A stretch of DNA of 64,000 nt from Antedon bifida (taxonomy: Eukaryota; Echinodermata; Crinoidea; Comatulida; Antedonidae): positions 12,214,001 to 12,278,000 of the forward strand of contig OY727102.1 in the NCBI GenBank assembly GCA_963402885.1. The letters are read 5' to 3'. Within the stretch, counting starts at the first letter, position 1; every line of letters begins with the position of its first letter. Made by a program: the position numbers and the translations under genes. This document shows, piece by piece, positions 1 to 13,400 of this stretch. The notes beneath the pieces were generated by a model, which did not search any database, was not told the origin of the DNA, and was given only the letters and a program-made list of their open reading frames with translations.

Positions 1-591
1 ACAAAACAAGTTCACAAAAAACATTTGGTAAAGCTTGCTAGTGTAGACTAGGCTAATTATCAACCCACCTTGTTGTTTTTGCTTATCTTATCTATGTCAT
101 AATACATTTTGCTAGATAATGTGTACTTTGACCAATGTTTTCAGACATTTTGTTTTTAACTTATATTTTATAACATCAATTACCATAAACCTTTTTCAGA
201 ACAAAAAAAATGTTTTTACTACCAATATCTTAAGAGTGTTTGTAATATACAATACAAACATATTTTGTTTTATAGAGAAATTCCAATTATTTTAAATGGT
301 ACTTGAATTTGTTAAGATAGAAACCAAATACAATATTATACTGTATGTACAGCATGTGTTGCTATTTTTAGCTTGAAAATAACAGCTATATTTTTTAACC
401 TTTTATAATGTAAATACTGTACACTATTATATTTTAGTTAAACTACTATGGTTGGTGAACAACTGTAAAATAAATATTTTAATGTTTGTGCATGATTGTT
501 AATAGTAATACAAATATTTATATTAACCTTTTTTTTAAATGGTATACAGCTTTTTTAGTTTTTCGTGACATTATTTATTAGACATGTGTTT

Positions 592-720
592 AAAGCTCTG
601 TCTCACTTTAAACTTTATGTGATTATGTCATATCACTACCATATTTGAGCATATCACTACCATATTTGGGCACATCACACTTTTTTGTAAAACTAGTTTG
701 ATAGTGTTGACAGAGCTTAA
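592..720. mobile_element. MITE family A, copy 1
   Basis: Short element with terminal inverted repeats, AAGCTCTGTCTCACTTTAAA at the left and TTTGATAGTGTTGACAGAGC at the right. The core carries a doubled motif ATATCACTACCATATTTG. The same termini and core recur at 15.0, 32.05, 32.7, 42.85 and 43.3-43.6 kb. Confidence 0.75.
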
Positions 721-3459
721 CTCTCACATATACCTTGATGAGGATGTCTTCTTTTGAGAATTGAAATTACCTTTACTTTTGAAATGTAATTATTAATATA
801 AATTAAAATGCTAAATGTAACCATATTTATAATAACTCTACTTATTTTCCAACAACGACTGGCAAACAAAAACAAACAAATAGTGTACCCTTTTCTTTCA
901 GATATATGTTGAGATATTTTAAGGTATTTACTGTATTTTTATAACATGTTTTGTATTTTACATTGATTACTTTAGTGTAACATTACTACTGTTGATTTGT
1001 TTTTTAAATAATTTATTCTTTGGTTATATTCTTTAAAATGTAAGAACTGTCTCATACTGAGAGGTTTGGCCTATACGAGTGTACACAATAGTTATACGGA
1101 TAAAAGATACAAACAATTCATAAAAATAATAAATCAAATGATAAATTCTACAGACAATAATAATAAGAAATACATTCTTATTAGGAGTGAAAATGTTTTC
1201 AATGTTAATTATAAAGTGTTAATATTGCACCTTTGTTTAACTGTATTTTGTTTTTTTTTTTGTTTTTTAAATTTGTTAAAGTGTCAATTATCAATAATGT
1301 TACCATCTTTCTTTTTAGGTGGTCTTTATTTAAAAGACGTAGCATTGGATTTTAATAGCGTACAACAAATATTGCTAACTTCATTTTTCATATAAATTTC
1401 TGAGAAGGGATGGATGATGGTGTCCTTAAAGACAGTATTAAGTAAATGAAAGCCAATAACTACTTTCTTTGTTGTTTATCTCATCTATCCTATTTAGGCC
1501 CTGTGGCCCATAAGTTTGTTTATGGTACAAATAAATTACTACATTTGATTTCATAAAACCAAAGATAACGTTTTTATAGTGCAAGCGTATTTTTTATAAG
1601 TATCAATTTTAAATTTTGATAATTGCAACAGTATTAGTTCATAGTATTATTTTAACCAAAGCATGACTTATTCTTAGTTGTATATGCATATTTTAAACAA
1701 AATGTTTAAAATAATATAGGCTTAGTTTTATTTGTTAATGATTTAAATGTGAATAATAAAATAGTTTATAACAGACAATTTGATTCAAACACATTTATTG
1801 CATTGTCTTCAATTTATTTCAATCGTAAAATGCATCTAACAAGGGAAGAGTGACATTCTTTCCTGATCTAACTACACAGACGGTAAAGTAACCTTATCCG
1901 ATTGGACACATCTCATATTCAAGAGACATCCCAACTTACAAAGATGTCCTTAATATGAGCATGGACCTACATATGCGTCCATGATACGAGTTCTATTATT
2001 TAAACACAAACACTCGGATACTTAAATTGTTAATTAAAACATAAAACGAAAATTACATTTATTTATTGCAGTATATTGAAAAACGTTAACAATTTCAAAG
2101 CAATAGCTTTTAATATTAGGTTTTTCCCAGATAGCAACCAGCTTACGCCTCTGATGGAGGCCTACATATCACGTAGTCAGTAGGCGTGGCATCCAAACCA
2201 AGAATTGCAACTCCTTGTCCAAACTACTGACGTATCACAAACGTGTTTCATAGAATGTCAAATAACGCGCCAATTATAACATTTCAGCCTGGAAACAAAC
2301 TTATATAAGGGATACCATGAACGAGCCACGCGTGGCTAACAAAGTTAAAGCTCTTCACTTAAATTATATGATGTATCATATTACGTATTTAGTGGCTATA
2401 CAGTTACTTTAATTGCTTAGTATTTGTTGTTATTATTTAACGTTAACTATTCAATCGAATAGTATATAATTTTACGAGGGTTTGATTTACGTTAGTCTCA
2501 TACTTCAAACACAGATAACTGTCATTAATTTATATATTTTCTTGCGCATAGTAGGTCTAAAATTTAATTGTTAATTTATAAAGCAAAGAAATAATAATGG
2601 TTATGAGTGGTGGTCGACTCTCGTCAGTGAAACATTTATTTTTAATCGCAACGTGTTATCGTAACTTGACAAAGTAAAAAGATATTCGATATTTCGTCAT
2701 AAATGTAATTTTTAAATTCACTGATACGATACCAATCGGACGATGCGCAGGTTAGTACTGAAGAGGTAATAGGGCATATAAAGTAACGTAACGTTACGTC
2801 GACAGAAAAACAGAAAAACTTAATGTGGGCCTCGCTAATGATCAGTTAGAGGCGACTATTATTAAGTTTGGCAGAATTTTCATTGCGATGAACTCATAGA
2901 GATTTTTCCCCAACCTTTCCATGTGCCCAACAAATATATTTTAATTTATTGTTTTAATTAATGATTTATTTTCATTCACTCACATACATATGTCTTTATG
3001 ACACCCTTAACATTCATCCAAATCCACATATAGAATGCTGTGAAGTTCTCCAGCATGAATATAGTAAAGTGTGGAAGGTTCTGGAGGCTAGCCGTTATAG
3101 ATGCAACCACCAGTCGAGGGATAATCAAAAACAAACCTCATGCTTACTGGTATTGTCTTTAAATAGTGTATATAGCCAAGTTATAAATTATGAATAAAAA
3201 ATTTTACATCAAATAATAGAATAAAACAAATTTCTTTGATCTTCTAATCTTATTAGATTAATTAAACGAGGGAATAGTAAGCCTGATTTAATTTTAAAAG
3301 CTCTCACTACTCTTCCCTATTACTCTCTGTTTCTCTCAATTAGTTTACTTTTATTATACGCTTAATAAACACAAAAGAGTCTGAAATCGTTAGTGTATGC
3401 CAACAATTTCCGCTATTCACTATCCGGATTTTATAAAGACACATTAAAATACTATAAAG

Positions 3460-3600
3460 GGCACGTGTAGCCTATGTTTACATCTGACAACGAAAGATGA
3501 TTGGCTAAAAAATTGTCAATGGTTTTGCAATGCTGAAACCTGATTGGTGACGTTCGATGCATGAGTCATCTCAATAGAAGTAGCCAATCAGAAATGAACT
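3460..3600. promoter_or_regulatory. Candidate promoter/enhancer cluster upstream of exon 1a
   Basis: Within about 140 bp there are an E-box CACGTG (about 3463), inverted CCAAT boxes GATTGGCT (about 3499) and GATTGGTG (about 3541), a palindromic AP-1-like ATGAGTCAT (about 3561) and AGCCAATCAG (about 3581). It lies 0.7 kb before the exon 1a ATG. No TATA box stands out. Site matches are seen; promoter function is inference. Confidence 0.35.
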
Positions 3601-4265
3601 AAGAACACATTCCCAGGGGAACCTTTTTTAGCATTGGTCTTATGTCTGTGAATACGACGTATCTGCTATTTTATGATTCCATGGTCAATGGTATTATTTA
3701 CACTTGAATTTAAGGTCTGTAATAATTTAAATATTTCAAATCGATAGTATTGATGTAGATATAGCAAAATGCTTAGTATTTCCACTTGAATTATTTCTGA
3801 TATGTCATAGGTCAGTAATTAATAGTCTGCGCCCAATTAATTAAAACACAGCGCATGCCGTGGATCGCATCACCATCCATCTACACACGACACACCGGTA
3901 GTAAGAATCAATGATAAACACCTTCTTATTTTCCCCATAACGAGAATTACTGCATGAAACAGGTAGAGATGAATAATTTATGTAGATGCTGAACATGTGA
4001 TTATCTATCTTGTATTTTCTGTCATTTACTGTGTAGTATAAGGCCTGGAGTAGTCTAATATTCTAATTTTTCTATGGCATCTTCTACATTTTTTACAGTG
4101 ATATGATTACTTGTTCTGCAGTTGAGTGCACGGTGTGATTGTCTTATTTTATCTGGCTGAAAAAGGGAGGATTGGGATATTGCTGTTGCCTATAATATTA
4201 TAATTATCGTAAGATGGGAACAGTTTAGATTGTGTGAGACTAGCTAAGGCGGTAATTGTCTGGCC

Positions 4266-4407
4266 ATGGCCTACAATTTGACAGAAGAAGAGGAGAAGAA
4301 TCGCGTTCCGATCGTGAAGCTGATGGAACGGCGTGAGAGCCAAGGATATACATCTTGGACGAACACGGCCCCAGATCTCGCCGACAGAGCCGTACTGCGA
4401 ATTGCAG
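4266..4407 (+). CDS. MACF1: Spectraplakin first coding exon 1a
   Basis: It encodes 47 residues plus the first base of an Asp codon, beginning [15 protein letters not shown] and ending in [10 protein letters not shown]. The end resembles the vertebrate MACF1 first-exon ending of the type AERAVVRVA followed by DERD. The ATG lies in a good context (GCCATGG) with an in-frame TAA at 4245. The donor is CAG|GTGAGT, phase 1, joining exon 2 at 20002 to give [13 protein letters not shown]. The intron to exon 2 is 15.6 kb. Confidence 0.9.
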
Positions 4408-7400
4408 GTGAGTTCGTGATATACCCGGCATTTGCTAGGCTAGCTTTGAGAATACAAAATAATATTTATTGCGTAATATATAAGCAACACATATATTCTT
4501 AAGAATGTTTTGTTATGGTTTGTCAAGGTCAAATTCAATCAATTAAGCATTTACTTAATTGAAGGTGTATATTTACTTAATTACTTGTGTCCATTCATTA
4601 AGATTTAGGCCTATGTATTTGCATAGGCCTATATCAAAATTAATCTCTATTCACCATACGTGGAGTAATTTATGTTTGACCCCAACCAGTAGCTATTTAT
4701 TTATCAGATCCCACTTGTTTTACAGCCTAGATTTGTTTAGTCACGTCATTGTGTGAAATATCATAAGCATGATAAAGAAAGATTTTCCAGCCTTTGAAAA
4801 TATACAAAAGGGTCTTGTTAAAATGTAAAAATCAATATTAATTTGTTCATTCTTAACCCACTTTCCTTAGAACCAATTATTACCATGCCTTAACACCTAT
4901 CAGGGTTCCAGGTATATTTTTGATGTTGTAACATTTTTTTTCGCATGATGCCTATCGTGTATACGCTTCTATTGGCTCGGTTTCTTCCTGTTTTCACACG
5001 TATCCACCTGCTAAAATTAATCACCACGATGCATTAATAGACTTCACATTTAGTGGAACCGTTCTAATCTACCTGATTTAGTAACACTGTAGTTCAACCA
5101 TATCCAAGTGGTTTTCAACTGAAAGGTTTTAATAGCGGCCGAGTTATTTTCGGTAAGGCTTCACAGCCTCACATTGATTGTACTAACTAAACCTAGAATG
5201 ACTAACCAGGAAAATGAGCATGGAAAAAGCTATGAAAAAAATCTTCAACAGTGGAAAGGTAGGAAAGGTGTTGTAGTTGTAGAAATTATCTTTTTAGCAT
5301 CGGCGTCAAAATGAATATCATTGTCTGATTATGTACCATTTGTGATACCGTGAATCACTCTTGGCAGGTCGGATGATATAAATTACGAAGCTAGTCGATA
5401 CTTTAAAACTGCATAATGTTGATTGTGTTATGATGATAGATACAGATGGTGGGATATAATTTAAATAGGTTCTCTACACACTGCAATATCATCTACCATG
5501 TGAATTCATTTTTAAACACTTGCAATCCTTATTAGGATTTTTGAGTACAGTATTTGATATTTGATGCATGCATCACTTTTATGGCTTTAACAAACCATGT
5601 AGAATTAGTTTGGATCCGATTAATTACTTGTAGAGCCTGTTTCTAGGGATAAACATAAAATAAGTGATTATCCTTACTTATTATTTGTTTTTAAACAATT
5701 CTTAAAAGAATTAAACAATCAAATTATAGAATAAATATCTGAATAATTCATATAATATATTAGATTATATTGATATAATATAATTCATATATACCCTACA
5801 GTACCTTCCCCCTCCAGAAAACTGCCTCTGTCATGGTAGATTTAACAGATTTTTTTATAATTCATTTAATATATTAAATTATATTGATATACCTTCTCAA
5901 TGGATAACTGTATTTATTCGAATAAACGCCTGGGTCATTTTTTTGGGGGGGTCGTTTAATCAAGGAGGTGTTTATTCGAGGGAAGTGTTTGTTCGGGGAA
6001 GGCGTCTTATGCCTTCATCTTAATATTCTTTGTCAATTTTTCTTACTGGTTTTAGAGACTTGTAGTGAGAAATGACTAAAAATATAATAGTTCTTTTTTG
6101 GTGTCTACAACCCCTCTGTCTGCAAACATTTAGATGGTTGGCCCTAAAGATTTAGAATTTTAGTTTTCTTCCTGTGCAGTTTATTATTAGACCTAGTTTC
6201 TATTTTTTCATTTAAATCCGAACTGAGAGCGGAAAAATATATTATAAAATGTCATTGATCTTATGGTACCTGGTGGTACAAACTGTAGTAATTGCAAATA
6301 GGATAAATATACATATATAGGATAATGTTACCATTCAAGGTACAAAAAATAATTGTTCATATTCTTCAATAGGCTCAATTTTAAACATGGATTCCGACTA
6401 AAGTGTTCCTGACCTGTTTTTATAACTGAGTGTACTGTAGCCTTTCAGATAGTACAAATAAAATGAGTATAATGAAGAATATACATTACAAGTTTATTCA
6501 CTGTTATTTCTATATTCTACTTGTTATCTCAAAGAATAATATTTATTCAAAACCATTATTATTTCTGTGGGAAAAACCTTTCATTCTCATTGTTCCAAAA
6601 GGTTATTATACAGTAGTTTATATAGCCTACCGATTTTGATATATACCCATTATGTTAGAAAATAGATACAGTTTCAAGTTGGCTTGTAACTATATATTCT
6701 CTGTCATTGTTAAATTCAATGCTTTAGTTCCAACTTCTGCACGAGTAACCAAAGTGCAAATAAATAAGTACAGAGTGCTCTTTCAGTTTGTGCATTCATT
6801 TGCGGGATGTGCGTGCACCTTGTTCAGATATGATAGCCAGTGTGTTGTTCATACTTTGGATATTTGCTATTACAGATTCATGTTGTTTTTTCTTGTTTCG
6901 GGGTTGACACACCACAGTTAAAAATATGTCCACACTTATGAACCTTATATTGGGTATTGAAAGTGGCATTGACAAGTCTGTACTTATAAACATAACAACA
7001 ATTTCATCAAAACATAGGAAGATTATTTAAGCGTAATATACTTAATTGTATTGAATGAATCCATTTAACATGCTATATAAATGTTTTAAAATGTGCTTGT
7101 TTGGGGTTGACGTGCCACACAGTAGTCCAAAATTATGCCCATAGTTACAAACCTTATATATTGGGTATTAACAGTGGCATTGACAAATTCTGTATGTACT
7201 TACTGTAATATCATAAACATAACAACAACATAAGTAGGCTATGTCTTTTTTTAAGTATTTTTATTTTTTCAGAAGTAACTAGGTTATTGTTATTTTAAGG
7301 TAAATATAAAATCCCAAATCCCAGGTTTAAAATATTTATTTCATTTCAAGTTATATGTATGATATTTTTACTTTTCATGATTATACATTTAATTATTTTA

Positions 7401-10400
7401 AAAATAATGAAGGGATAATATGTTACTTTTACAATATCAAATTCCAAAACATAGACAAATGTCTTGTTTCAGAGGCCTGGGAATGATGAACAATAATGCC
7501 AGACAATCCTGGACACTGGCTGTAATGATTCACTGACTTTCACATGAAAATCTATTAACTGGCTACTGGCCACTTGATGTAATCCTGTTAATTCTATGCA
7601 ACTTCATACTAATATCGCCAACTGATTATTATTATTAGTAGTATTAAGTTGAGTACTGTATGTTTTTTATTGAAGTGTCGGAAAGACATTTAAAAGACAA
7701 ATAAAACTAAATACAACATGTAGAATCTTGCTGTTTGATAACAAAATTTGAAATGAATTTGGAGATACAGTTTGTGTAATGATAATTAGGCCATTGATCA
7801 GTTATTTAACAATTTTTGATAAAAATCCAGAAAATTTCTAATTTCTAATTTGAGTATTAATCTCATAATTTGGATTGAAATATTAATCTCATAGTTTGGA
7901 TTGAAATATCAATCTCATTATTTGGATTAAAATATCAATCTCATAATTTGGATTAAAATATCAATCTCATAATTTGGATTAAAATATCAATCTCATAATT
8001 TCGATTAAAATATCAATCTCATATTTTGGATTCAAATATCAATCTCATAATTTTTATTCAAATATCAATCTTTTATATATTTTTTTTCCTTATAAGATAT
8101 AAATAATAAATTTTACTTTGATTTTTTTAGTTCCTACCAGATTCCCGTTTTGGCAACTAAAGGATGATTTACACAGACGAGCGATAAACGTAAGCGAAAG
8201 ACCGCATATCTTGTCCTACGTAGTATCTGTATTTATCCTGAGCAGAAACCACCCGTTCACTCAGCTTTTTATGTAAATGGTCATAAGGAATAACATAAAA
8301 CAGATTCTATATATTTATTACCATTACCGCTTGTCTGTGTAAATTGGCTTTAAAACCACATTACACTTTTTTGTTTGAGTCTTGGCCTGATCCTGGTCAT
8401 CCCAAAGCATTCAGAGCATTTAAATTTATTGTTTCCTGACCCAGCTTCTGTTAATAAATAGTCATAATAGTCATAATGAGCTTCAACTTCTAGACGGTAG
8501 ACAAAAGGAAAACGAAATTTTATAAAAAATGTTAATTTGCACATATGTATAACCCCAGTATACTCCATTCCATTCATTATCGGTGGCAAACATTTATTTC
8601 AATTTAAAAACATTACATTCAATTATTACATTAATAATATAATTTTGTTTATGTTTTTTTTGTACACTAGCTAGCTCATGCCTGGGAAACGATAATCAAA
8701 CTAATAGTACTGTAGGCCTATAATAATGTACCAATCAGTAAATTGAGAAAATGTTCTGTAGTGTTACTATAACTCTTGGTATACCCAGTTATTTTTTTAT
8801 TGTCCCGAGGGAGTTTTTCTTTTAATATTTAACATTTTTCAATTTATATGCAAATATGTTTCTTAATCCATTATGAATAACCACGGCTAAATTATTGTTG
8901 TTTTCCTCAAATATTTGAATAAAACGGTAATATTTTTCCATTATCAACAGGGTTGAATTATGACTATTTCAATGCACTTATTATATACTCAGTCAATAAC
9001 CATGTGAATAAATTAGCCCCAATTTCTTGGCACAGGAAACAGGACAAATTTTCAAAAACTTATTAACAGTGGTTTTGAAGAGTCCATAAAAAAATATTTT
9101 TTATTGTATTAGCTTTGTGCTAGTGACCTCTTATCAATTTTTTATTTATGTTATTTAGTACATTATAAAATAAAGTAGGTTGCTGTGTACACACATTTAA
9201 ATTAGTTATCTCTTTGATTTAGATTTTTCTATTTTTCTATGGAGCAAAGGTAGTTGTTGTTTGAATGTCATTTGTGGTTACTGTATGTCATCATTTGCGA
9301 TTTGAACCAATGTCACCACCCAGGTTAAAGACTTGATGAATTTGTCGTACCACAGAGAAAATCTTCGCAACATATCCGATTTAAAAATCGATGTTTAGCT
9401 AGTGTTCAATGTTGGAAAAATTGACCAAATCATACCTATTTCTTGTTCTTGTTCACCAATATACTCGTTTATAACATGTATTTAAGTATATTATTGCAAA
9501 TCAAGCCTGTAGCCCTCTTTTGACTAAAGTGTTCAACCAGAGACCTATAGCAAAAGTAATGGCAAATAGGCCTAACTATAGCCTAGCTTGTGTGGATTTT
9601 GTGTAAGTAAGTCCTGGCTTGCAAATTGATTGCTTAATTTCATATCACATTATGTTGGTTGTTTTGTTACATTCAGTGGTAAAGTTCTGTTGAATGATAT
9701 AACATTAAATTTTTTTCTTTTGCAATAATTTGTATGTTACCCCTGCAGTTGCGTAACGTAGAGACCTGAGGCCTCTGGTTTAGGAAACCTAATTGGCCTT
9801 AGGCTGGAGGCATCGGCCGTTTTTAGCCTTTTCCGACATATTTTGATGCTTATTTTTCCTATGGGCACTGCTCAGGGGCCCTCAAAGGCTCCAGGCCTCT
9901 GGCTTTAGCCATTGAGTCTCATAGCCGATACGCCACTGTACCGCTGGTTCATGCTGTAGTTCTAGTAGTAGTACAGTATCTATGCCATAGATCTATGCCA
10001 TATGTGAATTTATAAACAGATAAACAAAATAGGTAATTGTATGTTCTTATCACTGCACTTTATTATATTTACATAAATTTATACTAACATGATGTACTGT
10101 GTATGAACTTTGTCAATCAAAGTTTGTAAACTTTAGACCCTTTTCTCACTGATAGTGTCCTACAATGCTCAACTAAAACAGTCGATTGAACCATTTTATA
10201 ATGTTAATGTTATATAGCGCTTAACTATCAACAGATAAAATACTGACGTGAAACCTCCTGAACGACGATATTTCCATTGTAATGAAAAGCATTACATCTC
10301 TGTGTCTGAACACCCTTATTTTTTTGTGGTAAATACAAAAGCAGAAATGATAGTAAATCATATAATGCATTAAATAGAAATAATTTCTTGTTTTAAACAT

Positions 10401-13400
10401 TTCTGCTGACAAGAAAAAGAATGATTTTAAAAGCCGCATTTAAGAAATAACCTCTTGATCAACTTTCCAATGTTCAACTGCTTGTTTGAAGATTATTATG
10501 TCACCCTAATTTTTTGTTTGTGGTTTATAATTTTGGACCCATTTCTGCTGTCAAGAAAATAACCTGAAAACTGTATATTCTACCTTATGAAATATGCCCT
10601 TAATCATTGTTTTAATGTTGAACTGCTTGTATGCTTTTGAATGTTGTGTTTCTGTTTTTACAATCATAATCATTAAATTCTCCTCTGTCTGGTTTATAAA
10701 GGTAACGCTGAGTGCTATGTGAAGGTTGCTATGGAAACTGATTATAAAAATGGGTGTCTCATCAAAATATGAGTAACTTATTATACCATGCTCTACGGTT
10801 TGGAAGACCTGTTTGTCAATCCTGCTTAATACTTAACATAATAGCTAATTTTTACAATAAATATGGATTAAATGGGATTAGGTTCATCCTATTATCATTT
10901 TAAAGATTAATGAGATTAACTGACAATGCTAATTAGGTTGATAGCTAATTGGTTGTATCAAATGATTTGTTCACACATTATTCACAGGTTCATTACATGT
11001 ACATGTATTATACCATAGAGATCACTATAATATCTCAATACAAGTTTTTAATGTCATCAATATAATATACATCCACTTTTAGCACAATTGTATGTAAGTA
11101 TGTTTTTCATTTGTCAATTTCTTGATATGGTATAGATACTGTAATATCCAGAATCCATCAGTCTACTTCGTGCATAGCTTACCTGAATAAACCGACAATA
11201 GCCCTTTCTCCTTGAAGAGCGAGATATAACTCGAAATGATGATGGTGGTTGGTGGGGAGGCACCCACCTGAGGGCATAGTTCATGGACTATACTATTTGT
11301 TGAGAGGGGTGTTCAATGAAAATTTATACTCTTCGAGTTATATCTCGCTCTTCGTGGAGAAAGGGCTATTGTCAGTTTATCCAGGTAAGCTAGCACTCAT
11401 GGACTACCACTGGTTTGTGTATTTTGGTCTGCCTTAACTTTCAACCGTCCCCTAATTGAAAAAAAAATATAAATATATAATAAAATATAAATAAAATGTA
11501 TATAATAAAAAAAAAGTCTGCAAAGTGATTTTTGTTTTAATAAATTACTGAAAACCGGTTTCAAAAATAAACCAGCCCTTTTCAAAGGATAAACAGCCCT
11601 ATACACATTTGTATGAAATGAATTTGAACAATCTCTTTACATGCTTCAGCATTCTATTGATTTGAGAAACACCTCTAAAAACACATCTGCTTCACCTTAG
11701 TTCCCTTGTTGATTGTTCGTTTCATACAATCACAATAAGAATAGCGTTACAACTAACACTATCCTCAAGAATACCAATACGTCTGCGTGAATCTGAGCAT
11801 AAAAAATGTGGTAGATGCGACTGGAATAACATTTCTTTCAACCATCATATACACAGTAGACAAAAATATTATAACAAATATTACAAAATTTGAACTTGTA
11901 TAATAAAAGAACCACGAGTGAACGGTTTATTGTGAAAGAATTATTGTTATTAAGATACAGTATATTGTTGAATAGACCATTTTTAATATCACACAATATT
12001 TATTGGAAAAAATTCCAAAAATGCAATTGAAAAAAAAAGTCAACCAGGAGACCATTGCCTGTTTGACAATGGGTTTTTTCTTGTCTTTTTGTAAGTGAAA
12101 TAATTATTTTTATTTGTTTGTTTTTTCAATGGAAATGAATAACTTTACTAAAACCTGTAAACAATTTTCAAATAATAAATGTTATCATAATTAATTATTC
12201 ATTTTCTTATTCCAGGGTTGTAGATTATTGTAAAAGATAATTAAAAAAGCTGGCATTTACAATTTCTACAATAAATATGTTAAAACACTTTTATGCTGAT
12301 ATTAGTTATTTATTAACTGCAATAATTGAAATAAATAGAAAATTAATTTGACCTGAAGGACATTTACTTTTACCCTAAAAATAATGCAAATGTGTTGATT
12401 TAGATATGCATTATAAAAACAAATTTGACCTAGTAATAAATATAAACCCATAGGGCCTGGCTACAAAATCTAGTAAAAATTAAGGTGTGGTAAGATTGAA
12501 AACAACGTCTTCTTTCTGAATTTAACCTAAATTAGAGGGTGGAAATATATTTGAGCGTGTGAATATATTTGCGCGTGAGAATATATTTGCGCGTGGGATT
12601 GTATTCGAACGCGAGAATATATTCAAGCGTGAGATTATGTTAGAGCATCGGATTATATTCGAGCGTGGGATTATATTTGAGTGTGGGATTATATTCGAGT
12701 GTGGGATTATATTCGAGTGTGGGATTATATTCGAGCGTGGGATTATATTCGAGCGTGGGATATATTTGAGCGTGGGATTATATTCGAGCGTGGGATTATA
12801 TTCGAGCGTTGGATTATATTCAAGCGTGGGATTACATTTGAGCATGGGATTGTATTTGAGCGTGGGATTGTATTTGAGCGTGGGATATATTTGAGCGTGG
12901 ATTATATTTGAGCGTGGATTATATTTGAGCGTTGGATTACATTCAAGCGTTGGATTACATTTAAGCGTGGGATTACATTTAAGCGTGGGATTATATTTAA
13001 GCGTGGGATTATATTTGAGCGTGGGATTATATTAGAGCGTGGGATTATATTAGAGTGTGGGATTATATTAGAGCGTGGGATTATATTAGAGCGTGGGATT
13101 ATATTAGAGCGTGGGATTATATTAGAGCGTGGGATTATATTAGAGCGTGGGATTATATTAGAGCGTGGGATTATATTAGAGCGTGGGATTATATTAGAGC
13201 GTGGGATTATATTAGAGAGTGGGATTATATTAGAGAGTGGGATTATATTAGGTCAAAAATGGTAATTACATTACAGCTGAGTAGGGGGTTGCCCTTATGC
13301 ACTGGTTCATCTCAGCTCCTGTTGTTCATCGTAGGTACTGCACTGTGGTTCATGAATGGACCTAACCCAAATTTCCTCAACTTATGAATGAAAAATTATC

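Larger units (their letters stand above)
1..4265. other. Upstream region, no supported gene
   Basis: AT-rich sequence with scattered stops in all frames. The short open frames near 1066-1395 and 2961-3197 have no recognisable protein features. It holds one MITE copy (592-720) and a cluster of CCAAT-type sites near 3.5 kb. It is either intergenic or contains noncoding 5' exons of the spectraplakin gene, which cannot be told apart by eye. Confidence 0.5.

Noticed and set aside
1066..1395. 109-residue frame
   Set aside because: No ATG at its start codon in good context, composition like the AT-rich surroundings, hydrophobic stretch from a T-rich run, no homology recognised.
12522..12911. Repetitive open frames on both strands (IRAWDY-like and NIIPRS-like)
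   Set aside because: They are created by the 18-bp minisatellite, whose length is a multiple of three. No start context, domain or splice signals.
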